From: Osedax fenrisi
Taxonomy: Eukaryota > Annelida > Polychaeta > Sabellida > Siboglinidae
Direction of reading: 5' to 3'
Assembly (NCBI GenBank): GCA_964019155.1
Contig: CAXHSG010000162.1
Span: forward strand, 1,122,001 to 1,186,000
DNA: 64,000 nucleotides
The stretch's first letter is position 1. Every line of letters starts with the position of its first letter. A model generated the notes under the pieces. That model saw only the letters and a program-made list of their open reading frames with translations. It ran no database searches and had not been told where the DNA came from. The translations under genes were made by a program, and so were the position numbers. Shown here piece by piece: positions 12,834 to 23,390 of this stretch.

Positions 12834-13660
12834 AATTATAATATATAATTAATTGTAATATTAAATTAATTGTATATTGTATAGTGTATTAAGTTAAATT
12901 AAATTAGTTAATATATTCTATAATTACTATATAAAAATTAATGATTATAAATAATGAAATTAACATGGAATCAAACAAATTACATATAATATCATATTAA
13001 AATGATGTTGTTGCTAGTGAAATTAACAATATTGTAATTAATACAATTTAAAATATAAAATAGAATTATAATATTTATAATGTATATAGTTATATTAAAT
13101 TAGATAATATATTATATAATGACAATATAAAATTAAAGATTATAATGAATGAAATACATGAGGAATCAAACATATTACATAATATATGATTTTGATGCTA
13201 GTGAAATTTACAATATTTTGATTATTACAATTTTTAAATATAAAATAGAATTATAATATTTAGTGTATATAATTATATTAAATTAGTTAATATATTCTAT
13301 AATTACTTTATACAAATTAATGATTATATTTAATGAAACACATGAGAAATAAAAACATATTATATAGATATTTATACTAAGAAAATTTACAATATTTGTA
13401 TTATTAAAATTATAAAATTAAGTATATTATTGACTCAACTACTATATTGAGTGTATATATCATATCATATATATAATATATATATTAAAAGTAGTTGAAA
13501 TATTCTATAATTAATATATAATAATTATAAAAATTTGATATTCGAAGCGTAGAATTATTATAAGTATAATGAATGAAATTCACTAAAATTAAATAAAATA
13601 CATTTTTATGATTTATGTTGCTAAGGAAATGTATAATATTAGAATATAATAATATATAAT
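12834..13660. repeat. diverged tandem repeat of 185-230 bp inside the TTAA element
   Basis: The phrase AATTATAATAT recurs at 12,834, 13,064 and 13,249, and each time TTAAATTAG, ATATTCTATAATTA or similar, ATGAAA and GAAATTNACAATATT follow in order. A fourth, more decayed copy reaches about 13,660. The first copy is longer because of an internal AT-rich insertion. No gene is seen. Confidence 0.7.
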
Positions 13661-13870
13661 GTATATAATGATAATTATAAAATGTTCATTATTTATATTT
13701 GTAATTGTTATGATGATATTATAAACAAATTAAATATAAAATAATTAAATATTAACGATTATATATATATAAATATAGATGATAAATACAACTAGTATTG
13801 AAAATTATAAATCAAAATTAAATATATTTTTATAAAATTAATATGAAAAATATTGTATAATACATTTGTT

Positions 13871-13874
<4 letters not shown>

Positions 13875-13902
<28 letters not shown>
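13875..13902. repeat. TA microsatellite in the TTAA element
   Basis: A run of about 14 TA dinucleotides. Confidence 0.9.
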
Positions 13903-13967
13903 ATGTATGAGTATAATATATCATGTTATATATATAAATATGCATAAATATAAACCTCATTATATTA

Positions 13968-14057
13968 ACTTGCATCGAAAGCATTATCAGACTCGCTTGT
14001 ACTTGAATGTATAACTAAGTCCAAAGCATCATCAACATTTACATATTATTCAGCCAT
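13968..14057 (-). pseudogene. possible relic first exon of a transposase-like gene
   Basis: On the minus strand an ATG in a favourable context (AAAATGG) opens a frame that reads MAE, a stop at codon 4, then an acidic, serine-rich segment with VNVDDALDLVIHSSTSESD and NAFDAS before a second stop. Outside the early stop it resembles the acidic N-terminus expected for a piggyBac-type transposase. It lies upstream of the other two acidic patches on the same strand. The assignment rests on composition only. Confidence 0.3.
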
Positions 14058-14638
14058 TTTGTTAAATTTAAATAAATAATGCTATAAATCACATGACACT
14101 TCACAATATAGCATTGTGACCTATAGTTCGGTTAATTTAATAATTACTACGCGAGTTTTATTCAAATAATACAGAAAAAATTATTAATCAACGTTATTTC
14201 ATTAAATTGTTATAACATAATGTATTTTTGTTATATTTAATTTATAAATATACATAATTTTAATTTAGTTGTTGATTTAAATGCGTTTTATGTTAGGAAC
14301 TCTTTATTTTATCAATGTTTACGTTATATTTAAAATAAACATTGGAATGTTGTTATTAATATAACGATTATAACCAGTTTAATACACGATATTGATGATA
14401 TAAAATTTGCATTTATAATTTATTAATTTATTTATTTAATAATAATAATATATTTTTAAAATAAACACTATATACACTTGTATTATATGAACATTCTCAA
14501 AAACTAAAATATAAAGATACTTTTTTTTAAATTCTATGATAAAGAAAACATATTACTATATATTTTTGGATTTTCATTTATATAAATCGAGTGCTGAATT
14601 ATTGAATTATATGTGTTAATATGTGTTAATAAATTATG

Positions 14639-14693
14639 AGACGGTCCAAGACGCCTGGGTTTTTTTAAATCAAGACGGTCCCGGACGCCTGGG
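14639..14693. repeat. subterminal direct repeats of the TTAA element
   Basis: Two copies of AGACGGTCC(C)NGACGCCTGGG start at 14,639 and 14,673, 34 bp apart. The inner part of the right terminal inverted repeat overlaps the second copy. They are candidate transposase-binding sites. Confidence 0.75.
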
Positions 14694-14703
14694 ACTCAAA
14701 TAG

Positions 14704-15187
14704 TTAACTCGATTTTACCCGTCCGTGAACTTTTTCTCAATAATACGTGTACGAAAATTCCGATTTAAAAATTTGTATTCAGATATTCAAACCGGAAGTA
14801 GGATTTCGTAAATCTACGTAATGTATTCGAAATTAAAGAAACTCATTTTTACGAAATTATTTACGATAAAATTCTCGACTATAAAGTTTGTTATTAAAAA
14901 TTTGCGTCGAATTTAAATTTTTCGATTACGTAAATCGATTAAAAAATGACACTATTTAACGATTATTGGTATCACGCGAATACATATCCAAAAAAGTAAA
15001 TCATCTATTTCAAGCCCGCTGCCCCACTTTATCACCCGACGTTTTCCTTACGGAAAACGGATTTCGCTTTCGCGAAATCCTTCTACTTACACACACAGAC
15101 ACACAGACAGACATTTTCGCTCTTATAGTATAGATAGGCGGTCGGGGCCCGGCTTCGCCCGTGATCGCGCGTAACGTTCACTTGTTG
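14704..15187. mobile_element. 0.94-kb embedded element, copy D, right part
   Basis: Continuation of copy D after the inserted TTAA element, followed by ATGTAATGCA (15,188-15,197). The ATGTATTGCA on the left (10,751) and this 10-mer differ at one position. Taken together the two halves are about 940 bp. This copy has several differences from B and C, shared in part with E and F (for example CCGTCCGTGAACTTTTTCTC at 14,719-14,738 and its counterpart in F). Confidence 0.78.
15041..15080. other. paired hairpins in copy D (stem with paired changes)
   Basis: The first hairpin is unchanged (15,041-15,058). In the second (15,059-15,080) the left arm reads GGATTTCGCT and the right arm CGCGAAATCC. The C-to-T change in the left arm is matched by G-to-A in the right arm, so pairing is kept; one pair next to the loop is lost. 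Confidence 0.85.
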
Positions 15188-16906
15188 ATGTAATGCACTT
15201 GGGAATGTTTATTAATATGTTTATATAGTTTCAATCGGACAGTAATGCATCTAAAAAAAACCACCACAAATTAAAACTTAACCCAACCTAACCACAACAG
15301 TAAAAATATACTTGTATAGGCTCACTCGGGAAGTAATGCAGCTAAAAAAAACCTACACAAATTAAAACTTAACCCAACCTAACCACAACTGTGAAAATAA
15401 CAATATAAATAAATATGCTTATATAGGCTCACTCGGGAAGTAATGCAGCTAAAAAAAACCTACACAAATTAAAACTTAACCCAACCTAACCACAACTGTG
15501 AAAATAACAATATAAATAAATATGATTTTATAGGTTTACTCGGGAAGTAATTCAACTAAAAAAAACCTACACAAATTAAAACTTAACCCAACCTAACCAC
15601 AACTGTGAAAATAACAATATAAATAAATATGCTTTTATAGGTTCACTCGGGAAGTAATGCAGCTAAAAAAAACCTACCAAAATTAAAACTTAACCCAACC
15701 TAACCACAACTGTGAAAATAACAATATAAATAAATATGCTTTTATAGGTTCACTCGGGAAGTAATTCAACTAAAAAAACCTACACAAATTAAAACTTAAC
15801 CCAACCTAACCACAACTGTGACAATATACTTGTATAGGCTCACTCGGGAAGTAATGCAGCTAAAAAAACCTACACAAATTAAAACTGAACCCAACCTAAC
15901 CACAACTATGAAAATAACAATTTAAATAGATATACTTGTATAGGCTAAATCGGGAAGTAATGTAGCTAAAAAAACCTACACAAATTAAAACTTAACCTAA
16001 CCTAACCACAACTATGAAAATAACAATTTAAATAAACATACTTGTTTAGGCTAACTCGGGAAGTAATGTAGCTAAACAAACCTACACAAATTAAAACTTA
16101 ACCCAACCTAACCACAACTGTGAACAATTACTAATACTCTAAAATCAATGACCACCTACAGAAATATATCAATATACTTTTATAGGATCACTCGGGAAGT
16201 AATGAAGCTAAAAAAACCTACACAAATTAAAAATTAACCCAACCTAACCACAATAGTGAAAATATACTTGTATAGGCTCACTCGGGAAGTGATGCAGCTA
16301 AAAAAAATCACCAATATTAAAACTTAATCCAATCTAACCACAACTGTGAAAATAACAATATAAATAAACATGCTTGTATAGGCTCACATGGGAAGTAATG
16401 CAGCTAAAAAAAACCTCCACAAATTAAAACTTAACCCAACCTAACCACAACAGTGAAAATATACTTTTATAGGCTCACTCGGGAAGTAATGCAGCTAAAA
16501 AAAACCTCCACAAATTAAAACTCAACCCAACCTAACCACAACTGTGAAAATATAATTGTATAGGCTCACATGGGAAGTAATGCAGCTAAAAAAAATCACC
16601 AATATTAAAACTTAATCCAATCTAACCACAACTGTGAAAATATCATTTTATAGGTTCACTCGGGAAGTAATGCAGCTAAAAAAAACTACACAAATTAAAA
16701 CTTAACCCATCCTAACCACAACTGTGAAAATAACAATATAAATAAATATGCAGTTATAGTCTCACTCGGGAAGTAATGTAGCTAAAAAAAAATTACCAAT
16801 ATTAAAATTAACCTAACCTAATCACAACATTGAAAATAACTAACACTCACAATATCAATGAACACAAACACACACATATCACTATACTTTTAAAGGTTCA
16901 ATCGGT
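15188..16906 (+). repeat. 91/106-bp satellite, fifth block
   Basis: About 17 monomers. The order from about 15,294 repeats that near 1,846 and 8,313 with one monomer fewer. Monomers at 15,900-16,080 are of a variant type with AACAATTTAAATA. No gene is seen. Confidence 0.92.
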
Positions 16907-16916
16907 ATGTAATACA

Positions 16917-17815
16917 TATATAATTATAGAATAGATTTTAGAAAAAATATTTTTTTATAAATCTATATTTTTTTATTGACCAAATATATGATGACATTTG
17001 TCGAAATATTAAAATAGAGATGGAAACCCTATTATTCATATTTTCATGATTTTTCTTATTTTATTACATGTATTTTCGTACTCCAAATCAGATGAATCCA
17101 TAATTTATACGAAAATATTACCGGAAGTAGGTCAAATAGACTATTCTAAAATCCTGTATTTTTCACTATTTCAGCCGTAGCTCGAAGAATATTAAACATA
17201 ATAAGTCCCAATTTATAAAATTATATTCTATTTTAATTATCTATTTTAATAAAGTTAAAATTATTGAAATCGAATAATTATTATAGATTTTGATTTTTTA
17301 CATCACCGTATCACCTATGTTTAATAATTTATGTTATATGGCGTAGATGGGAAATAATTAATATTAACTCGATTTTACTAATTCATGAACTTTTTCTCAA
17401 TAATACGGATACATTAATTCCGATTTAAAAATTTGTATTCATAAATTCAAACCGGAAGTACGATTTCGTAAATCTACGTAATGTATTCTAAATTAAAGAA
17501 ACTCATTTTTATGAAATTATTTACGATAAAATTCTCCACGATAAAGTTTGTTATTAAAAATTTGCGTCGAATTTAAATTTTTCGATTACGTAAATCGACT
17601 AAAAAATGACACTATTTAACGATTATTGGTATCACGTGAATACATATTGAAAAAAGTAAATCATCTATTAAAACCCCGCTGCCCCACTTTATCACCTGTG
17701 ATTTTCCTTACGGAAAACGGATCTCGCGAACGCGACAGACATTTTCGCTAATATAGTATAGATAGGCGGTCGGGGCCCGGCTTCGCCCGTGATCGCGCGT
17801 AACGTTCACTTAGTG
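16917..17815. mobile_element. 0.94-kb embedded element, copy E (internal deletion)
   Basis: Flanked by ATGTAATACA (16,907-16,916) and ATGTAATGTA (17,816-17,825). It is 899 bp because about 40 bp are missing: the sequence jumps from inside the second hairpin (after GGATCTCGCGAACGCGA, ending 17,735) directly to CAGACATTTTCG, removing the AC/AG tract. The satellite to its right is almost identical to that right of copy A over at least 370 bp. Confidence 0.78.
17701..17735. other. hairpins in copy E, second one broken
   Basis: The first hairpin has one mismatch (ATTTTCC/GGAAAAC). The second keeps the left arm and AA loop, but its right arm stops after CGCGA, at the deletion point. Confidence 0.85.
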
Positions 17816-19627
17816 ATGTAATGTACTTGGGAATTTGTATTAATATGTTTATATAGGTAAATTAAAACTTAAGCCAACAATAGTTAAAATATACATATAT
17901 AGGTTCACTCGGGAAGTAATGCAGCTAAAAAACCTACACAAATTAAAACTTAACCCAACCTAACTAAAACTGTGAAAATAAAAATATAAATAAATATACT
18001 TTTATAGGTTCACTCGGGAAGTAATGCATCTAAAAAAACCTACACAAATTAAAACTTAACCCAACCTAACCACAAAAATGAAAATAAAAATATAAATAAA
18101 TATGCTTTTATAGGTTCACTCGGGAAGAAATGCAGCTAAAAAAACCTACACAAATTAAAACTTAACCCAACCTAACCACAACTGTGAAAATAACAATATA
18201 AATAAATATGCTTTTATAGGTTCATTCGGGAAGTAATGAAGCTAAAAAAAAACTACCAAAATTAAAAATTAACCCAACCTAACCACAACTTTGAAAATAA
18301 CAATATAAATAAATATGCTTTTATAGGTTCACTCGGGAAGTAATGCAGCTAAAAAAAACCTACCAAAATTAAAACTTAACCCAACCTAACCACAACTGTG
18401 AAAAATTACTAATACTCTAAAAGCAATGACCACACAAAGACATATATCAATATACTTGTATAGGCTCACTTGGGAAGTGATGCAGCTAAAAAAAACACCA
18501 ATATTAAAACTTAATCCAATCTAACCACAACTGTGAAAATATACTTATATAGGCTCACTCGGGAAGTAATGCAGTTAAAAAAAACCTACACAAATTAAAA
18601 CTTAACCCAACCTAACCACAATAGTGAAAATATACTTTTATAGTCTTACTCGGGAAGTAATGGAGCTAAAAAAAACCTACCAAAATTAAAACTTAACCCA
18701 ACCTTACCACAACTGTGAAAATAACAATATAAATAAATATGCTTTTATAGGTTCACTCGGGAAGTAATGCAGCTAAAAAAAACCTACACAAATTAAACTT
18801 AACCCAACCTAACCACAACTGTGAAAATATACTTGTATAGGCTCACTCTGGAAGTAATGTAGCTAAAAAAAACCTACCGAAATTAAAACTTAACCCAACC
18901 TTACCACAACTGTGAAAATAACAATATAAATAAATATACTTTTATAGGCTCAATCGAGAAGTAATGTAGCTAAAAAAAACCTACACAAATTAAAACTTAA
19001 CCCACCCTAACCACAACTGTGAAAATAACAATATAAATAAATATGCTTTTATAGGTTCACTCGGGAAGTAATGTAGCTAAAAAAAACCTACCAAAATTAA
19101 AACTTAACCCAACCTAACCACAACTGTGAAAATAACAATATAAATAAATATGCTTTTATAGGTTCACTCGAGAAGTTATTCAGCTAAAAAAAACCTACCA
19201 AAATTAAAACTTAACCCAACCTAACCACAACTGTGAAAATAACAATATAAATAACTTTGCTTTTATAGGTTCATTCGGGAATTAATGAAGCTAAAAAAAA
19301 ACTACCAAAATTAAAAATTAACCCAACCTAACCACAACTTTGAAAATAACAATATAAATAAATATGCTTTTATAGGTTCACTCGGGAAGTAATGCAGCTA
19401 AAAAAAACCTACCAAAATTAAAAATTAACCCAACCTAACCACAACTGTGAAAATAACAATATAAATAAATATACTTTTATAGGCTCAATCGAGAAGTAAT
19501 GTAGCTAAAAAAAACCTACACAAATTAAAACTTAACCCACCCTAACCACAACTGTGAAAATAACAATATAAATAAATATGCTTTTATAGGTTCACTCGGG
19601 AAGTAATGTAGCTAAAAAAAACCTTTT
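17816..19627 (+). repeat. 91/106-bp satellite, sixth block
   Basis: About 18 monomers. The first 370 bp match 829-1,200, and a later run near 18,200-18,500 matches 1,440-1,720. Another block repeats inside: the run from about 18,930 recurs from about 19,450. The block ends in the A-run and ACC of a monomer joined to element copy F. Confidence 0.92.
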
Positions 19628-19998
19628 TCGATTTTACCCGTCCGTGAACTTTTTCTCAATAATACGGGTAAATAAATTCCGATTTAAAAATTTGTATTCA
19701 TAAATTCAAACCGGAAGTACCATTTCGTAAATCTACGTAATGTATTCGAAATTAAAGAAACTCATTTTTACGAAATTATTTACCATCAAATTATTCACGA
19801 TAAAGTTTGTTATTAAAAATTTGCTTCGAATTTAAATTTTTCGATTACGTAAATCGACTAAAAAATGACACTATTTAACGATATTTGGTATCGCGCGAAT
19901 ACATATTCAAAAAAGTAAATCATCTATTAAAACCCCGCTGCCCCACTTTATCACCTGAGGTTTTCCTTACGGAAAACGGATCTCGCGTTCGCGAGATC
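19628..19998. mobile_element. 0.94-kb embedded element, copy F (truncated at both ends)
   Basis: Starts at TCGATTTTACCCG, with no left half, and ends inside the right arm of the second hairpin (GAGATC at 19,993-19,998), where the next satellite begins in a T-run. The left junction lies very close to the point where the TTAA element entered copy D. Confidence 0.8.
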
Positions 19999-19999
19999 T
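19960..19999. other. paired hairpins in copy F at a satellite junction
   Basis: GTTTTCC/GGAAAAC with loop TTAC at 19,960-19,977, then GGATCTCGCG, loop TT and a right arm cut one or two bases short. The break coincides with the change from the first to the second satellite. Confidence 0.88.
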
Positions 20000-20290
20000 T
20001 TTTTTTAATATATACAATTTACTATCTAAGATTCACATTTACATTTTATTAATTTTTTCACTATTTAAATGTTACTATTCAATGGGATTTAAAGTCATTT
20101 AAAAAAAAAATTGTAATAGATAATATTTATTATTCTATAAGATTGTCATTTTTTTTTATTTTTTTTAATATATACTATTTACTATTTAATATTCACATTT
20201 ACATTTTATTAATTTGTTTCACTATTTAAATGTTACTATTCTATGGGATTTAAAGTCATTTAAAAAAAAAATTTAATAAATAATATTTTG
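19999..20290 (+). repeat. 160-170-bp satellite, first piece
   Basis: About two units. The markers GGGATTTAAAGTCATTT (20,084 and 20,245) are 161 bp apart. Each unit has a T-run, TATACAATTTACTATCTAAG or a variant, ACATTTACATTTTATTAA, TTTCACTATTTAAATGTTAC and an A-run. No gene is seen. Confidence 0.88.
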
Positions 20291-20367
20291 TGTATATATA
20301 TATATATATTACTATCTGTATACATACATATATATAATAAATATTATATTATTATTATATTATATAT
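20291..20367. repeat. TA-rich microsatellite region
   Basis: A TA run at 20,291-20,309, then TACATACATA and ATT/TATA repeats leading into the CCCAA tract. A 74-codon frame on the + strand starting at 20,288 runs through this and the CCCAA tract; it is low complexity and not a gene. Confidence 0.85.
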
Positions 20368-20481
20368 AAACCCAACCCAAACCCAAACCCAACCCAAACC
20401 CAACCCAACTAACCTAAACCCAAACCCAAACACAAACCCAAACCCAAACCCAAACCCAACCCAAACCCGACCCAACCCAAT
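20368..20481. repeat. degenerate telomere-like CCCAA/CCCAAA tract 1
   Basis: About 20 irregular units of AACCC, AAACCC and a few AACCTAA. The other strand is a G-rich TTTGGG/TTGGG tract. The mix of five- and six-base units and occasional TTAGG-like units resembles interstitial telomeric DNA. It ends at AATAATGCAGC, a fragment of the first satellite. Confidence 0.85.
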
Positions 20482-20619
20482 AATGCAGCTAAAAAAAACC
20501 ACCAAAAATTAAAACTTAACCCAACCTAACCAAAAATAACCAATACCGTGAAAATCTACTTTTATAGGCAAACTCGGGAAGTAATGCAGCTAAAAAAAAC
20601 CTACAAAAATTAAAACTTA
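20482..20619 (+). repeat. fragment of the 91/106-bp satellite between telomere-like tracts
   Basis: Contains AATGCAGCTAAAAAAAACC twice, AACTTAACCCAACCTAACC and ATAGGCAAACTCGGGAAG. Its last AACTTAACCCAACCC passes without a break into the second CCCAA tract. Confidence 0.88.
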
Positions 20620-20697
20620 ACCCAACCCAAACCCAACCCACCTAAACCCAAACCCAAACCTAAACCAAAACCCAAACCAAAACCCAAACCCAAACCA
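20620..20697. repeat. degenerate telomere-like CCCAA/CCCAAA tract 2
   Basis: AACCCAAACCC units, with some CCTAAACC and CCAAAACCC, continuing from the satellite's own AACCCAACC block. Confidence 0.85.
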
Positions 20698-20798
20698 ATA
20701 ATGCAGCTAAAAAAAACTACCAAAAATTAAAACTTAACCCAAACCTAACCACAACCGTGAAAATAACAATATATATTAATTCACTCGGGAAGTAATGG
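20698..20798 (+). repeat. last fragment of the 91/106-bp satellite
   Basis: One monomer, from AATAATGCAGC through AACCTAACCACAACCGTG to TTCACTCGGGAAGTAATG. This is the rightmost trace of the first satellite in the window. Confidence 0.85.
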
Positions 20799-20862
20799 GG
20801 TATACGATATTGAGGTATTCTGTTGCTAGCTTCTATTAGTGCGTTACGTATGTATTATAGGA
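20799..20862. other. short non-repetitive junction sequence
   Basis: About 60 bp, including GATATTGAGGTATTCTG and GTGCGTTACGTATG, that I cannot match to any repeat in the window. It separates the first satellite from the resumed second satellite. Confidence 0.6.
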
Positions 20863-21865
20863 TTTAAAGTCATTTTTTTTTAATATATACTATTTACTAT
20901 CTAAGATTCGCATTTACATTTTATTAATTTTTTCACTATTTAAATGTTACTATTCAATGGGATTTAAAGTCATTTAAAAAAAAAATTGTAATAGATAATA
21001 TTTATTATTCTATAAGATTTAAAGTCATTTTTTTTTATTTTTTTTAATATATACAATTTACTATCTAAGATTCACATTTACATTTTATTAATTTTTTCAC
21101 TATTTAAATGTTACTATTCAATGGGATTTAAAGTCATTTAAAAAAAAAATTGTAATAGATAATATTTATTATACTATTCTATAGGATTTCATGTAATTTT
21201 TAATTATTTTTTTTAATAGATACTATTTACTATCTAATATTCAAATTTACATTTTATTAATTTTTTCACTATTTAAATATTACTATTCTATGGGATTTAA
21301 AGTCATTTAAAAAAAAAATTGTAATAGATAATATTTATTATACTATTCTATAGGATTTAAAGTAATTTTTTTTAACATATACAATTTACTATCTAAGATT
21401 CATATTTACATTTTATTCATTTTTTCACTATTTAAATGTTACTATTCAATGGGATTTAAAGTCATTTAAAAAAAAAATTTTAATAAATAATATTTATTAT
21501 ACTAGGATTTAAAGTCATTTTTATTAATTTTTACACTATTTAAATGTTACTATTCAATGGGATTTAAAGTCATTTAAAAAAAAAATTGTAATAGATAATA
21601 TTTATTATACTATTCTAAAGGATTTAAAGTCATTTTTTTAAATTTTGTTTAATATATACAATTTACTATCTAAGATTAACATTTACATTTTATTAATTTT
21701 TTCACTATTTAAATGTTACTATTCAATGGGATTTAAAGTCATTTAAAAAAAAAATTGTAATAAATAATATTTATTATACTAGGATTTAGTCATTTTTATT
21801 AATTTTTACACTATTTAAATGTTACTATTCAATGGGATTTAAAGTCATTTTTTTTAATTTTTTTT
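20863..21865 (+). repeat. 160-170-bp satellite, second piece, with a 107-bp short form
   Basis: The marker GGGATTTAAAGTC occurs at 20,959, 21,123, 21,292, 21,451, 21,559, 21,728 and 21,834. The spacings are about 164, 169, 159, 108, 169 and 106 bp. The short units lack the part with TATACAATTTACTATCTAAG. The last unit runs through a T-run directly into the 10/7 satellite. No gene is seen. Confidence 0.9.
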
Positions 21866-22203
21866 ACTTATTACGTTTTATTACTTATTACTTATTACGT
21901 TTTATTACTTATTACGTTTTATTACTTATTAAGTTTTATTACTTATTACGTTTTATTACTTATTACGTTTTATTACTTATTACTTATTACGTTTTATTAC
22001 TTATTACTTATTACGTTTTATTACTTATTACTTATTACTTATTACGTTTTATTACTTATTACTTATTACGTTTTATTACTTATTACGTTTTATTACTTAT
22101 TACGTTTTATTACTTAATACGTTTTATTACTTATTTAGTTTTATTACTTATTACGTTTTATTACTTATTACGTTTTATTACTTATTACGTTTTATTACTT
22201 ATT

Positions 22204-22220
22204 AATAAAACGTAATAATT
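22204..22220 (-). repeat. inverted word P (first of dozens)
   Basis: AATAAAACGTAATAATT is the reverse complement of an AATTATT variant of S followed by L. With the following L it forms a hairpin with 13-base arms and a one-base spacer; with the preceding L it can pair over 10 bases around an S loop. The same word recurs every few hundred bases through the array (for example 24,218-24,234), always in the same place between an S and an L, and introduces the only frequent + strand stop codons. Confidence 0.9.
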
Positions 22221-23390
22221 ACGTTTTATTACTTATTACGTTTTATTACTTATTACTTATTACGTTTTATTACTTATTACTTATTACGTTTTATTACTTA
22301 TTAGTTATTACGTTTTATTACTTATTACTTATTACTTATTACGTTTTATTACTTATTACGTTTTATTACTTATTACTTATTACTTATTACGTTTTATTAC
22401 TTATTACGTTTTATTACTTATTACGTTTTATTACTTATTAATAAAACGTAATAATTACGTTTTATTACTTATTACGTTTTATTACTTATTACTTATTACG
22501 TTTTATTACTTATTACTTATTACGTTTTATTACTTATTAGTTATTACGTTTTATTACTTATTACTTATTACTTATTACGTTTTATTACTTATTACGTTTT
22601 ATTACTTATTACTTATTACTTATTACGTTTTATTACTTATTACGTTTTATTACTTATTACTTATTACGTTTTATTACTTATTAGTTATTACGTTTTATTA
22701 CTTATTACGTTTTATTACTTATTACTTATTACTTATTACTTATTACTTATTACGTTTTATTACTTATTACTTATTACGTTTTATTACTTATTACGTTTTA
22801 TTACTTATTACGTTTTATTACTTATTAATAAAACGTAATAATTACGTTTTATTACTTATTACGTTTTATTACTTATTACGTTTTATTACTTATTTCGTTT
22901 TATTACTTATTACGTTTTATTACTTAATAATAAAACGTAATAATTACGTTTTATTACTTATTACGTTTTATTACTTATTACATTTTATTACTTATTACTT
23001 ATTACGTTTTATTAATTATTACTTATTACTTATTACGTTTTATTACTTATTACTTATTACGTTTTATTACTTATTACGTTTTATTACTTATTACGTTTTA
23101 TTACTTATTACGTTTTATTACTTATTACTTATTACGTTTTATTACTTATTACTTATTACGTTTTATTACTTATTACTTATTACTTATTACTTATTACGTT
23201 TTATTACTTATTACTTATTACGTTTTATTACTTATTACGTTTTATTACTTATTAATAAAACGTAATAATTACGTTTTATTACTTATTACGTTTTATTACT
23301 TATTACGTTTTATTACTTATTACATTTTATTACTTATTACGTTTTATTACTTATTACGTTTTATTAGTAATTTAGTTATTAGTAATTTAG

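Larger units (their letters stand above)
11218..14703. mobile_element. 3,486-bp TTAA-flanked element with 15-bp terminal inverted repeats, decayed and piggyBac-like
   Basis: It is inserted in copy D between TTAA at 11,214-11,217 and TTAA at 14,704-14,707; removing the element and one TTAA restores the uninterrupted sequence of copy B. The ends are CTCTTTAGGTCCCAG (11,218-11,232) and, on the other strand, CTATTTGAGTCCCAG (14,703-14,689), matching at 12 of 15 positions. A TTAA target and short terminal repeats are the hallmark of piggyBac-type elements. The right end carries two direct subterminal repeats (14,639-14,659 and 14,673-14,693). Most of the interior is extremely AT-rich and repetitive. 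No transposase catalytic domain is visible, so this copy is non-autonomous or decayed. It is younger than copy D. Confidence 0.7.

Noticed and set aside
20288..20512. 74-codon + strand frame with PNPNPNP-like repeats.
   Set aside because: It is a translation of a TA microsatellite and the CCCAA/CCCAAA tracts.
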